A stretch of DNA of 64,000 bases, from contig BEIJ01000003.1 of NCBI GenBank assembly GCA_002923375.1, positions 112,001-176,000 on the forward strand, read 5' to 3'. Position 1 is the first letter of the stretch, and the number at the start of each line of letters is the position of its first letter. The translations under genes were made by a program, and so were the position numbers. Below the pieces are notes generated by a model. It was not told the DNA's origin. It was given only the letters and a program-made list of their open reading frames with translations, and did no database searches. This DNA comes from a bacterium HR33 (lineage in GTDB: Bacteria; Gemmatimonadota; Gemmatimonadetes; Gemmatimonadales; GWC2-71-9). Positions 1-8,807 of this stretch are shown one piece after another.

Positions 1-202
1 CGAGGAGCTGGGGGTAGAGCGGGAGAAGCTCACCGAGAACGCCAGCTTCATGGAGGACTTGGGTGCGGACAGCCTGGACACTGTGGAGCTGGTGATGGCG
101 TTCGAGAAGGAGTTCGACATCGACATTCCGGACGAGGAGGCCGAGAAGCTCCGCACCGTAGGCGACGCCCTCAGGTACCTGCACGAAAAGCTGGGAAAAT
201 AG
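1..202 (+). CDS. acpP: acyl carrier protein, 5'-truncated by window edge
   Basis: Only the C-terminal 66 residues are present; the reading frame begins at base 2 and stops with TAG at 200-202. The phosphopantetheine attachment motif [13 protein letters not shown] is intact (Ser of DSL is the attachment site), followed by the acidic helix [13 protein letters not shown] typical of fatty-acid ACP. ACP carries growing acyl chains for fatty acid and lipid A synthesis in the cytoplasm. fabF starts one base after the stop, the usual acpP-fabF pairing, so the two are surely cotranscribed. The N-terminus and promoter lie outside the window. Confidence 0.95.
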   Translation, partial: EELGVEREKLTENASFMEDLGADSLDTVELVMAFEKEFDIDIPDEEAEKLRTVGDALRYLHEKLGK

Positions 203-203
203 G

Positions 204-1451
204 GTGAGACGGCGTGTGGCGGTCACGGGTCTCGGGCTCGTGACCCCTCTGGGCAACACCGTGGAGGAGACTTGGGAGGCGCTGCTCGCCGGCAAGAGCG
301 GTGCCGCCCCTATCTCCCGGTTCGACGCCTCCCGCCTACCGGTGCGGTTCGCCTGCGAGGTGAAGGGCTTCAATCCGGGTCTCTATATGGACAAGAAGGA
401 GATCCGGAGATACGACCTGTTCTCCCAGTTCGCCATCGCGGCTGCGGTCCAGGCGGTAAAGGACGCGTGCCTCGATGCCGAGCAATCGCGGCCGGACCCG
501 AAGCGGGTGGGGGTGATCATCGGCACCGGTACCGGGGGGATAGCCACGTTCGAAGAGCAATGCAGAATCTATTTGGAGCACGGTCCGGGTCGCGTCTCCC
601 CGTTCTTCGTCCCCATGTTCATGCCCAACGCCGCTTCCGCGCTGGTGTCGATGCGCTACGGCTACGCCGGGCCGAACTACTGCACGGTTTCCGCCTGCGC
701 CACTTCGGCGCATGCGGTGGGGGACGCCTTCCGCCTGATCCAGATGGGAGAGGCGGATGTGGTGGTGGCGGGAGGTTCGGAGGCCGCCATAACGCCGCTG
801 GCCATCGCATCCTTTGCCAATATGAAAGCCCTCTCCGAGCGCAACGACGAGCCCGAACGCGCTAGCCGGCCCTTCGACAAGCAGCGGGACGGATTCGTGA
901 TGGGAGAGGGAGCGGCGGTACTGATACTCGAGGAGTTGGAACACGCCCGAAGGCGGGGCGCTCGCATCTACGCCGAGGTCGTGGGATACGGAATGAACGC
1001 GGACGCTTATCATATCACCGCTCCCGCACCCGACGGCGCCGGCGCCAAGGAAGCTATGCGGCTGTGCCTGCGGGACGCCGGCCTGAAACCGGAAGAGGTC
1101 GGCTACATCAACGCTCACGGTACCTCCACTCCCCAAGGGGACGTGGCGGAAACCGCGGCGGTGAAAGGAGTCTTCGGCGAGCATGCCAGGAAACTGGTGT
1201 TCGGCTCCACGAAATCGATGACCGGCCATCTCCTGGGGGCCGCGGGAGCGCTGGAGTTCGCCATTTGCGTGCTGGTCGTGCAGCGGGACAAGATCCCGCC
1301 CACCATCAACCAGGAAGAACCCGATCCCGAATGCGATCTCGACTGCGCCCCGAACCGGGCGGTGGAGCGGGAAGTGAAGGTGGCGCTGAGCAACTCCTTC
1401 GGCTTCGGAGGACACAACGTCTGCCTCGCCGTGCGCAAGTTCGAGGGTTGA
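204..1451 (+). CDS. fabF: 3-oxoacyl-ACP synthase II (KAS II)
   Basis: 415 residues, the usual FabF length. It condenses malonyl-ACP with acyl-ACP in fatty acid elongation. The thiolase-fold Cys-His-His triad is visible: C165 in SACATSA, H305 in NAHGTST and H342 in [13 protein letters not shown], with K337 in GSTKS. GTG start at 204 immediately follows the acpP stop, implying translational coupling; there is no clear separate ribosome site. Downstream, mqnE begins four bases after the stop, so fatty-acid and menaquinone genes appear to share a transcript. Confidence 0.97.
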   Translation: MRRRVAVTGLGLVTPLGNTVEETWEALLAGKSGAAPISRFDASRLPVRFACEVKGFNPGLYMDKKEIRRYDLFSQFAIAAAVQAVKDACLDAEQSRPDPKRVGVIIGTGTGGIATFEEQCRIYLEHGPGRVSPFFVPMFMPNAASALVSMRYGYAGPNYCTVSACATSAHAVGDAFRLIQMGEADVVVAGGSEAAITPLAIASFANMKALSERNDEPERASRPFDKQRDGFVMGEGAAVLILEELEHARRRGARIYAEVVGYGMNADAYHITAPAPDGAGAKEAMRLCLRDAGLKPEEVGYINAHGTSTPQGDVAETAAVKGVFGEHARKLVFGSTKSMTGHLLGAAGALEFAICVLVVQRDKIPPTINQEEPDPECDLDCAPNRAVEREVKVALSNSFGFGGHNVCLAVRKFEG

Positions 1452-1455
1452 AATC

Positions 1456-2667
1456 TTGCCTGCGAGACTGGAGGACCGGGCTCTGGAGCGGATAGCCGCC
1501 AAGGTCGAAGCGGGAGAGCGGCTGAGCCCGGAAGACGCCCTGGTCCTGTTCCGTACCCCGGACCTACTCGGCCTGGGGCAGTTGGCGGACACGGCGAATC
1601 GCAGAAAGAACGGCGACCGGGTCTTCTTTTCGGCCAATCAACACATCAATCCGACCAACGTGTGTATCCTCCGCCACACGTGCATCTTTTGCTCCTTTGC
1701 GAGGACGCCCCGGGAGGACGGCGCTTACACGCGGACCTTGGAGGAGGTATTCGAGGAAGCCGAGGCGGCCCGGGAGCAGCCCACGCGGGAGTTCCACATA
1801 GTCGGCGGACTCCACCCCAAGCTGCGGCTTTCCTACTACGTAGACTTGATCCGAGGACTCAAAGAGCGCTTCCCCGGCGTTCACATCAAGGCCCTCACCG
1901 CCGTGGAAATCGCGCACCTGGCGAGGATCGAGAAGACCACCACTCGCCAGGTGCTCCGGGAGCTCAAAGACGCGGGTCTGGATACTCTTCCCGGTGGCGG
2001 CGCCGAGGTGTTCAGCCCCGCTGTGCGGGCAACCATAGCGGATCGCAAACTGGCGGCGGAGGAGTGGCTGCGGGTTCACCGCGAGGCCCACGAGCTCGGC
2101 ATTCCCAGCAACTGCACCATGCTCTACGGCCACGTGGAAACCCTGGAGGATCGGGTAGAACACCTGACCCGCCTGCGCGACCTGCAGGATGAAACCGGGG
2201 GATTTCTGACCTACATACCGCTGGCCTACCATCCGGATCACAACGAGCTGGGCAGGCAGCTGGGCAGGGAAGGGACCGCGACTACCGGGTTCGACGATCT
2301 CAAGAATATCGCCGTCGGCCGTCTTTTTCTGGACAACATCCCCCACGTCAAGACCCACTGGCCCATGGTGACGCCGTTTCTTTCCCAGATCGCGCTGCAT
2401 TTCGGATGCGACGACGTGGAAGGGACGGTGGTGTACGAGCGGGTGTATCACGAAGCGGGAGCCCACACGCCGATGATGCTTTCCTACGGCGAGCTGGTGC
2501 GGCTGATCAAGGGAGCGGGGAAGGAACCGGTGGAGCGGGACTCGCTGTATCGGCCGGTCCGAACCTTCGCGCCCGACGATCCCATTTTCCGGCCGGCTCC
2601 GGGATCCACCATGGGTTCCGGCGCGGCTCAGGAGCTGGTGGAGCTGGTGGGAACGGGGAGGGCGTGA
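1456..2667 (+). CDS. mqnE: aminofutalosine synthase MqnE (radical SAM)
   Basis: 403 residues. Family role: radical SAM enzyme that joins the MqnA product 3-[(1-carboxyvinyl)oxy]benzoate to SAM-derived adenosine, giving aminofutalosine in the futalosine route to menaquinone. The N-terminal GQLADTANRRKNG and NPTNVC blocks, the GGxHP-like GGLHPKL loop and PGGGAEVF are family signatures shared with MqnC. Odd feature: the cluster cysteines are C70, C76 and C79 (CILRHTC then IFC), i.e. CX5CX2C rather than the usual CX3CX2C. TTG start at 1456, four bases after fabF; the 3' end overlaps mqnA by four bases (GTGA). Confidence 0.93.
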   Translation: MPARLEDRALERIAAKVEAGERLSPEDALVLFRTPDLLGLGQLADTANRRKNGDRVFFSANQHINPTNVCILRHTCIFCSFARTPREDGAYTRTLEEVFEEAEAAREQPTREFHIVGGLHPKLRLSYYVDLIRGLKERFPGVHIKALTAVEIAHLARIEKTTTRQVLRELKDAGLDTLPGGGAEVFSPAVRATIADRKLAAEEWLRVHREAHELGIPSNCTMLYGHVETLEDRVEHLTRLRDLQDETGGFLTYIPLAYHPDHNELGRQLGREGTATTGFDDLKNIAVGRLFLDNIPHVKTHWPMVTPFLSQIALHFGCDDVEGTVVYERVYHEAGAHTPMMLSYGELVRLIKGAGKEPVERDSLYRPVRTFAPDDPIFRPAPGSTMGSGAAQELVELVGTGRA

Positions 2668-3524
2668 GGTTGGCGGAGCTCGCTAGCCTGCAAGGCAAGA
2701 AGCTGCGCGTCGGCCGAATCCCGTATATAAACTGCTATCCGGTTTATCGGGCGATCGATCGAGGCGTGGTACCGGCGCCGGGAGAGATGATCACCGGCAC
2801 ACCCGCGGAGCTGAACGATCTGTTGGCTGCGGGAGAGCTCCAGGTATCGGTGGTCTCCGCGGTGGAGTATGCCCGGAACGCGGCAGCGTATCACCTGCTG
2901 CCGGATCTGGCGGTCTCCTGTGACGGCCCGGTTAGAAGCGTGCTCTTGTTCTCCCGCCGGCCAGCGGAGGAATTAGACGGAGCCACGGTGCTCGTATCGG
3001 CGTCTTCCCGCACCTCGGTTTATCTTCTGGAACTCCTGTGCCGCGAGGTTTGGGGCGTGAATCCCAAGTTCGCCGTGGCGCGAGCGGAAGCGCCGGACTT
3101 GGACTCCCTTGCCGGTCTTCCTCACGACGCCGTATTGGTGATCGGAGATCCGGCTCTGCTCCTGGGAGCCCGGGGCTCCTATCCGCTGCGTTACGATTTG
3201 GGAGAGGAATGGAAGCGCTGGACCGGACTGCCGTTCGTCTTCGCGGTTTGGGCGGCGCGCCGGGACGCCGACCCGGACTCGGTGAAGGCGGCGCATCGGT
3301 TGCTGCTGAGATCCAGGGAATGGGGGTTGAGTCACCTGGAAATTCTGGCTGAAGACGCAGCCAGGGCCACGGGAATCGGGGTGCCGGCGTGTTTGGAGTA
3401 TCTGAGCGGGCTCGACTACGGCCTGGGTTACCGCCATCTGGAGGGTCTGACCAGCTTTCTGAGGAGGCTGGCGTCTCGGGGGATGGTGCGGGATGGGACT
3501 TTGGCCTTTTTGTCGGTGGCGTAG
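2664..3524 (+). CDS. mqnA: chorismate dehydratase MqnA
   Basis: 286 residues from a GTG start at 2664 that overlaps the mqnE stop as GTGA; a longer in-frame extension upstream lies inside mqnE and is rejected. MqnA removes water from chorismate to form the enolpyruvyl benzoate used by MqnE. The start of the periplasmic-binding-like fold, RVGRIPYINCYPVY, matches the family opening, and the segment VSVVSAVEYARNA corresponds to the conserved substrate pocket region (SxxExA). Its place between mqnE and mqnC confirms the assignment. Cytoplasmic, no signal peptide. Confidence 0.93.
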   Translation: MRLAELASLQGKKLRVGRIPYINCYPVYRAIDRGVVPAPGEMITGTPAELNDLLAAGELQVSVVSAVEYARNAAAYHLLPDLAVSCDGPVRSVLLFSRRPAEELDGATVLVSASSRTSVYLLELLCREVWGVNPKFAVARAEAPDLDSLAGLPHDAVLVIGDPALLLGARGSYPLRYDLGEEWKRWTGLPFVFAVWAARRDADPDSVKAAHRLLLRSREWGLSHLEILAEDAARATGIGVPACLEYLSGLDYGLGYRHLEGLTSFLRRLASRGMVRDGTLAFLSVA

Positions 3525-3576
3525 GTCGATGTGCGCGACTGGCGGGTCCTGTGCAGGCGCACTTTGAGGTAGAACG

Positions 3577-4626
3577 ATGGTAGATCGCAACAGTTCCGAA
3601 TTCAAAAGCTTCCTGGAGCTCTACCAGCGGGCGCCGCTTTTAGAGTTGGGGCAGCTGGCCGACGCCAAGCGCAAAGAACTCCACCCTGACGGCGTAGTCA
3701 CCTACATAGTGGACCGCAACATCAACTATACCAACGTTTGTGTTGCCGACTGCAAGTTCTGCGCTTTTTATCGGAGACCGAAGCACGCCGAAGGATACGT
3801 GCTTTCCTTCGAAGAGATCGGGCGCAAGATCGAAGAAGCCAAGCGGCTCGGCGCGGTGCAGATTCTCATGCAGGGGGGGCACAATCCCTACATACCGTTC
3901 GAGTGGTATCTGGATCTGCTGCGATATATCAAGCGCAACCACCCGATTCACATCCACGGCTTCTCCCCTTCGGAAGTGGACTTCTTCGCCACCCGGTTCC
4001 GGATGAGCGCGGAAGAGGTGATACGCGAGCTCCAGGCGGCGGGACTGGATTCCATTCCCGGGGGAGGCGGAGAGATCCTGGTCCAGGAGGTCCGCGATCG
4101 CGTCGCCCGGAAAAAGGCGGGAGCCGATCGCTGGCTGGAGATCATGGAGATCGCGCATCGGCTGGGAATGAAGACGTCGGTGACGATGATGTACGGCTTG
4201 GGCGAGACCGAAGCCGACCGGATAGAACACCTGTTCCGGGTGAGGGAAGTGCAGCGAAGGACCGGGGGATTTACCGCTTTCATCACCTGGCCCCTGCAGC
4301 CGGAGCACACCGCTATGGCGGACACTCCCAAGACCGACGCCGTCACCTACCTCCGCACCGTCGCCATCAGCCGGCTGGTGTTGGACAATGTTCCCAACCT
4401 TCAAGCTTCCTGGGTGACCATGGGGTTGAAGGTCGGTCAGATCTCGTTGCGCTTCGGCTGCAACGATTTCGGGTCGTTGATGATAGAAGAAAACGTGGTA
4501 TCCGCCGCCGGTACCACCCACCGCACAACCATCGAGGAGATAAGGCGGCACATCTTGGACGCCGGTTTCAAACCGGCCCGAAGGCTACAGGACTACACCA
4601 TCATTCCGGACGAGATTGCAGCGTAA
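3577..4626 (+). CDS. mqnC: cyclic dehypoxanthinyl futalosine synthase MqnC (radical SAM)
   Basis: 349 residues. MqnC cyclises dehypoxanthine futalosine in menaquinone synthesis. The radical SAM motif is canonical here: C55, C59, C62 in NVCVADCKFCAF (CX3CX2C), in contrast to the neighbouring mqnE. The GGHNPYIPF and PGGGGEILV blocks are typical. ATG start at 3577 has a GAGGT ribosome site about 8 bases upstream within a 52-base gap after mqnA. mqnB and mqnD, needed to complete the pathway, are not in the window. Confidence 0.95.
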   Translation: MVDRNSSEFKSFLELYQRAPLLELGQLADAKRKELHPDGVVTYIVDRNINYTNVCVADCKFCAFYRRPKHAEGYVLSFEEIGRKIEEAKRLGAVQILMQGGHNPYIPFEWYLDLLRYIKRNHPIHIHGFSPSEVDFFATRFRMSAEEVIRELQAAGLDSIPGGGGEILVQEVRDRVARKKAGADRWLEIMEIAHRLGMKTSVTMMYGLGETEADRIEHLFRVREVQRRTGGFTAFITWPLQPEHTAMADTPKTDAVTYLRTVAISRLVLDNVPNLQASWVTMGLKVGQISLRFGCNDFGSLMIEENVVSAAGTTHRTTIEEIRRHILDAGFKPARRLQDYTIIPDEIAA

Positions 4627-4627
4627 C

Positions 4628-5029
4628 ATGAGCCAAAAACCGGTATTGGTTATCGTCGGTTCGGAGAGCGATCGCGAACGGGTGCAGGGAGCCTTGGACG
4701 TGCTGAACCAGGCCAAGGTGGGCTACGACTTCGTGGTCTCCTCCGCCCATCGTGACGCCGAGCGCACCGCTCAGATCGCCAAAGACGCCAGAAAGAACGG
4801 CTATCGGGTGATCATAGCTGCCGCCGGCTTGGCCGCGGCGCTCCCCGGCACCATGGCGGCGCTGAGCGATCTCCCGGTGGTGGGACTGCCTCTCGATGTA
4901 GGTCCGCTGCGCGGGGTCGACGCCCTCTACGCGATCGCCCAGCTGCCGCCGGGATGTCCCGTGGGTACGGTGGGCATAGGAAACGCCAAGAACGCCGCGC
5001 TGCTAGCGCTTCGCATCCTGGGCTGCTGA
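4628..5029 (+). CDS. PurE-like protein (N5-CAIR mutase family, short and divergent)
   Basis: 133 residues from ATG 4628, one base after the mqnC stop. The fold signature of PurE is clear: GSESD near the N-terminus, SSAHRD with the catalytic His, and VGTVGIGNAKNAALLALRIL at the C-terminus. PurE rearranges N5-carboxyaminoimidazole ribonucleotide in purine synthesis. Differences from E. coli PurE: about 35 C-terminal residues are missing, the conserved loop GGAAHLPG reads GLAAALPG (His replaced by Ala), and GKAGAANAALL is shortened by two residues. It may be a genuine but streamlined PurE or a paralogue with a role linked to the adjacent mqn genes. No purK is nearby. Its 3' end overlaps the convergent kinase gene by 27 bases. 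Confidence 0.75.
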   Translation: MSQKPVLVIVGSESDRERVQGALDVLNQAKVGYDFVVSSAHRDAERTAQIAKDARKNGYRVIIAAAGLAAALPGTMAALSDLPVVGLPLDVGPLRGVDALYAIAQLPPGCPVGTVGIGNAKNAALLALRILGC

Positions 5030-6916
5030 GGGGTTGGCGGCGGGCGGCAGGGCCGACTCGACCTCCGCCCGGGCTTCCAGGAGGCGGGATACCGCCTCTC
5101 CCACTTCCCGCGCGGCGGCCAGATCGGCGGTGACGGTTTCCACATTTCCGGTGCCGGCGGCGAGTCGCAGGAGATCGAGACGAACGGTTTCCAATGCGGC
5201 TATGACCTCCTCCAGCCTTAGCTGAGCGTCCCCGCGGGCGATCTCGAGCTCGGCTGCCACTTCCCGCTTCCGCGCGGCCGCGGCCGGTCCCCCTTCCGCT
5301 CTGGCCGCCAAATCCTCCAGCGCCGAGATCCGCGCTCTCAATCTGGAGGCATCCTGTTCCAGTTTCCGCACCGTAGCCGGCAGGTTGGGTAGCCGCCGCC
5401 TCAACTTTTTGGGAAGGCCGCGGTACAGATCGTCGATCGCCACCAGGATGGCCAGCTCGGTCCCGCGCCTCAACGTGTCCGCCTCGGAACGACGTCCCGT
5501 GCCGATTCGCGCCAGGCGCCAGAGCGCCTTCCCCGCACGCCCCGCCAGCAGCCTACCCAGCATCCGGCCGATCAGATCTTTTCGGGTGCCGTAGCGAACC
5601 AACCAAACGGCTCCGCTGCCCAGCCCCAGCATGAAAGCAGCGCCCGCCCAGCTCTTTTCTTCCAAGGCGTAAGCCAGGTATCCCGAGGCGCTCAGGCCGA
5701 GCGCCCCCGTTGCCAAGGCGCCGCGTTCCAGGAACGACGCTCTGCTACCCATCTCGAAAGCTCTTTCCTCGAGTTCGGACTGCCGGTGCGCGGGCCAAAA
5801 GGCACGGATCTGCTCCAAGGTGTACCCTGACTTCAGCGCCCGGCGCATCCAACGGGTGGCGGTCCCCGCCACCCTGGCCATTCCGGCGACCAGCACCACT
5901 AGATGCATTATGGCAGCGGCGATCGCATCGCTGAGCCGACCTTCGAGAAGCGCTACTACGGCGGGAGGGCCCGAGAGTAATGCGAGCAGGCCGTAGACCG
6001 CTAGGGACGACTGGAGGCTCTGCCGCAGATGTTTGAAAAGAGCCCTAGCGGGCGCCGGCAAGCCCGAGGCCTTTTCCATCGCGGCCGCAAGATGTTGGGC
6101 CAGCTCTTCAGCCGATTGGAACCTTTCAGCCGGCGACTTGCGCAGGCAGCGATCGACCAGCTGAGCCAAACGTACGGGAATTCCGGGTGAGACTTCGGTA
6201 AGCCGCGGCGGCTCGCGGGTCAGATGCTGGGCGAGGAGCTGAGCGGGAGAATCTCCCTCGAACGGCAACCTCCCGGATAGCATGTAAAAGGCGACGACCC
6301 CCAGGGAGTATATGTCGCTCCTGCCGTCGACCGGCTCTCCGGAAGCTTGCTCCGGACTCATGTACTCCGCAGTGCCGAGTATCTCCCCTCTGCCCGTGAT
6401 CCCGCTCTGCTGCACTACCCGGGCTATGCCGAAGTCGCTCACCAAGACCCTGCCGCTCTCGCCGTCTAGCAGCACATTGTCCGGTTTGATGTCGCGGTGT
6501 ACAACGCCGCGGGAGTGGGCGTACCCCAATGCCCACGCTATTTCCATCAGAATCCGGGCTGCCTCGCCGGGATCGAGGCGTCCGTCCTTGCGGATCTTCT
6601 GTCCCAAAGTCTGGCCTGGAACGTAAGCCATAGTGAAGAAGACGAACTCGCCGGTTTGCTCCACCGCATATACCGGAACGATATGGGGGTGGGAGAGCTT
6701 GGCGGCGGTCCTCGCCTCCCGAATGAACCGGTCGCGGAGAGAGGGTTCTCTGGCAACGTGCGGGGGCAGCAACTTGAGCGCGACCGGCCTATCCAAGGCT
6801 ACGTCGCGGGCTAGGTAAACGATTCCCATCCCGCCGCGCCCGAGCTCTCTCTCCAAAGAATATCGGCCCGCGACCGCGGCCTGCAGCCCGAAGAAGATCT
6901 CGTCAGGTTGTTTCAC
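5003..6916 (-). CDS. PknB-like serine/threonine protein kinase with membrane anchor
   Basis: 637 residues from GTG 6916; a longer frame upstream lacks family sequence. Kinase domain about 19-285: glycine loop GRGGMG (26-31), Lys48 in ALKLL, HRD 140-142 followed by IKPDN, DFG 161-163 and APE-like SPE 187-189, so it should be active. After it come two hydrophobic blocks, about 305-350 and 398-442, probably four membrane passes, then a charged coiled coil about 545-630 rich in Glu, Arg and Ala. The layout suggests a membrane-anchored sensor kinase with a cytoplasmic coiled-coil tail. It runs against its neighbours and its last 27 bases overlap the PurE-like gene. Substrate unknown. A CATATT hexamer lies 7 bases before the start. 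Confidence 0.92.
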   Translation of the reverse strand: MKQPDEIFFGLQAAVAGRYSLERELGRGGMGIVYLARDVALDRPVALKLLPPHVAREPSLRDRFIREARTAAKLSHPHIVPVYAVEQTGEFVFFTMAYVPGQTLGQKIRKDGRLDPGEAARILMEIAWALGYAHSRGVVHRDIKPDNVLLDGESGRVLVSDFGIARVVQQSGITGRGEILGTAEYMSPEQASGEPVDGRSDIYSLGVVAFYMLSGRLPFEGDSPAQLLAQHLTREPPRLTEVSPGIPVRLAQLVDRCLRKSPAERFQSAEELAQHLAAAMEKASGLPAPARALFKHLRQSLQSSLAVYGLLALLSGPPAVVALLEGRLSDAIAAAIMHLVVLVAGMARVAGTATRWMRRALKSGYTLEQIRAFWPAHRQSELEERAFEMGSRASFLERGALATGALGLSASGYLAYALEEKSWAGAAFMLGLGSGAVWLVRYGTRKDLIGRMLGRLLAGRAGKALWRLARIGTGRRSEADTLRRGTELAILVAIDDLYRGLPKKLRRRLPNLPATVRKLEQDASRLRARISALEDLAARAEGGPAAAARKREVAAELEIARGDAQLRLEEVIAALETVRLDLLRLAAGTGNVETVTADLAAAREVGEAVSRLLEARAEVESALPPAANPSAAQDAKR

Positions 6917-6923
6917 CGGCCCC

Positions 6924-6929
6924 AATATG
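6924..6929 (-). promoter_or_regulatory. candidate -10 element of the kinase gene
   Basis: On the minus strand CATATT is followed by seven bases and then the GTG start of the kinase. No Shine-Dalgarno sequence is evident apart from a GGGG run. The position resembles that of other stand-alone genes here and would give a leaderless or nearly leaderless mRNA. A four-of-six match to TATAAT; weak alone. Confidence 0.3.
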
Positions 6930-7063
6930 CTTCTCGCCCGGCGTCCGGAAAAGGTGCGGCAGTTTCGCGCCCCTGTCCCCGCGCAGCATTGTCGTTCCCG
7001 GGCCGGAGTTCCGCGGAAATTGCGGGACGTCTCGGCACTCTGCCCAATTTTCCGCACCCGTTC

Positions 7064-7069
7064 TATTTT
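7064..7069 (+). promoter_or_regulatory. candidate -10 element of the aminotransferase gene
   Basis: TATTTT is separated by six bases from the GTG at 7076. No Shine-Dalgarno motif precedes that codon, and a transcript starting the usual 6-7 bases past a -10 would begin at the start codon itself. The -35 region (TGCCCA, 17-base spacing) is only a partial match. Confidence 0.35.
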
Positions 7070-7075
7070 GGAACC

Positions 7076-8251
7076 GTGCACACAGCTCGCAGAACCCACA
7101 CCTTTACCGAATCCGTGATCCGGGGCATGACCCGCCTAGCGGCCGAGCACGGGGCGATCAACTTGGCTCAAGGATTTCCCAACTTTCCCGCGCCGGAAGT
7201 GCTCAAAGAGGCTGCCGCCGCGGCGATCCGCGCCGACATCAACCAGTACGCCATCACCTGGGGATCCAAGCGGCTCAGGGACGCCTTGGCGCGCAAGTAC
7301 GCCGAGTGGTACCGGATGGAGGTGGATCCGGAGGCGGAGATCACGGTGACTTGCGGATCCACGGAGGCCATGGCATCGGCGCTGCTGGCGATCGTGGACC
7401 CGGGAGACGAGGTCATCGTTTTCGAGCCGTTTTACGAGAACTACGGCCCCGATGCGGTCCTCTGCGGCGCGCAGCCGGTGTATGTGCCGATGCCGGCCGG
7501 ACAAGAGCTCGACCTCGAGCGGCTGGCCGCTGCGTGTTCGCGCCGGACCAGGGCGATAATAGTCAACACGCCCAACAATCCCACGGGGCGGGTGCTGAGC
7601 CGCCGAGAGTTGGAGGGGATCGCCGAACTCTGCCGGCGCTTCGACGCCTACGCCGTGACCGACGAGATCTACGAGCACATCTACTACGAAGGGGAACATA
7701 TTCCCATCGCCACGCTGCCGGGGATGCGCGAGCGGACTATCACCATAAGCGGTGCCTCCAAGACCTTCAGTGTTACCGGATGGCGGGTGGGTTGGATCGT
7801 GGCTCCGCGGGAGGTCACGGCCGCGATTCGAAAAGTGCACGATTTTCTCACCGTGGGGGCGCCGGCGCCGCTTCAAGAAGGGGTGGCGGCCGGGTTGGAG
7901 CAGCTGGGCCCGGAGTACTACAGGACTCTGGCGGCGGAGTATCGGGAAAGGCGGGATGTGCTCTACGAGGGACTGGCAGCCGCGGGATTTCGGTGTGTGC
8001 GGCCGGAGGGTGCCTACTACATCATGGCCGACTTCGCAGCTATCAGTGATCTCGCCGACGACGAGTTCTCCTATTGGCTCACCCGGGAGATCGGGGTGGC
8101 GCCGGTTCCGGGATCGAGTTTTTACAGCCGGCCGGAGCTGGGCCGCAAGCAGGTCAGGTTCGCTTTCTGCAAGACTACAGAACTTTTGCGCGAGGCCAAC
8201 CTGCGGCTGCGCTCACTGGCTCCCGCGGAGGCGCGACCTCCGTCCCTCTGA
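7076..8251 (+). CDS. class I/II pyridoxal-phosphate aminotransferase
   Basis: 391 residues from GTG 7076, chosen because the family alignment begins with the helix TFTESVIRGMTRLA and because of the -10-like TATTTT just upstream; the frame is open further upstream but reads as unrelated Arg/Pro-rich sequence. PLP-binding Lys229 sits in SGASKTFSVTGWRVGW; NTPNNPTG (164-171) and TDEIYEH are the fold-type I signatures. AINLAQGFPNFPAP is characteristic of the methionine/kynurenine/glutamine transaminase subgroup. Exact substrate cannot be read from sequence. It stands alone, divergent from the kinase. Confidence 0.9.
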   Translation: MHTARRTHTFTESVIRGMTRLAAEHGAINLAQGFPNFPAPEVLKEAAAAAIRADINQYAITWGSKRLRDALARKYAEWYRMEVDPEAEITVTCGSTEAMASALLAIVDPGDEVIVFEPFYENYGPDAVLCGAQPVYVPMPAGQELDLERLAAACSRRTRAIIVNTPNNPTGRVLSRRELEGIAELCRRFDAYAVTDEIYEHIYYEGEHIPIATLPGMRERTITISGASKTFSVTGWRVGWIVAPREVTAAIRKVHDFLTVGAPAPLQEGVAAGLEQLGPEYYRTLAAEYRERRDVLYEGLAAAGFRCVRPEGAYYIMADFAAISDLADDEFSYWLTREIGVAPVPGSSFYSRPELGRKQVRFAFCKTTELLREANLRLRSLAPAEARPPSL

Positions 8252-8314
8252 GACGGTGGCGCGGAGTTTCGAGCGTCGAACCCTGACAACCTACCGTTGT
8301 AGACCCGAGCTTTC

Positions 8315-8320
8315 TATCAT
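8315..8320 (+). promoter_or_regulatory. candidate -10 element of ispF
   Basis: TATCAT (five of six to TATAAT) ends six bases before the ispF ATG and there is no ribosome site between them, again pointing to a leaderless transcript. A small inverted repeat, ACAAC (8286-8290) and GTTGT (8296-8300), lies where the -35 region should be. Confidence 0.4.
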
Positions 8321-8326
8321 CCCACC

Positions 8327-8806
8327 ATGCGCCAGCGCTTCGGAATCGGCTACGACTCCCACCGCTTCGGTGCCGAGCGGCCGTTGGTACTGGGAGGAGT
8401 CAAGATCGAGAACGAAACCGGACTCCTAGGCCACTCCGACGGCGACGCCGTAGCCCACGCCGTGATCGACGCCCTCCTGGGAGCCGCCGCCATGGGCGAC
8501 ATCGGCCAGCTCTTCCCCGACACCGACGAGCGGTGGAAAGATGCCAACTCGATGCAACTGCTGAGAGAGGTAAAACGCCGCCTGACCGCCGCCAGCTACA
8601 CCATCGTGAACGTGGACGTGACGGTCGTCACCGAGAGGCCGCGGCTGGCTCCCCATATCCCCGCCATGCGCGAGAACCTGGCCCGGGCCCTGGGGATCCC
8701 GCTCCATGCGGTATCGGTAAAGGCCAAGACCAACGAGCAAATGGACTCGGTGGGCGAGGGCAAAGGCCTCCAGGTTTTCGCTGTGGCCTCCCTGGGAGGC
8801 GCCTGA
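8327..8806 (+). CDS. ispF: 2-C-methyl-D-erythritol 2,4-cyclodiphosphate synthase
   Basis: 159 residues, normal for IspF. It cyclises CDP-methylerythritol phosphate in the MEP isoprenoid pathway, the source of the polyprenyl chains for menaquinone and undecaprenyl phosphate. Metal ligands are visible in GIGYDSHRF (Asp and His near residues 8-10) and the GHSDGDAVAHAVIDALLGA block; DIGQLFPDTD and the C-terminal KAKTNEQMDSVGEG are family signatures. Start ATG 8327. The gene is followed without a gap by a DedA-family gene. Confidence 0.97.
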   Translation: MRQRFGIGYDSHRFGAERPLVLGGVKIENETGLLGHSDGDAVAHAVIDALLGAAAMGDIGQLFPDTDERWKDANSMQLLREVKRRLTAASYTIVNVDVTVVTERPRLAPHIPAMRENLARALGIPLHAVSVKAKTNEQMDSVGEGKGLQVFAVASLGGA

Positions 8807-8807
8807 T

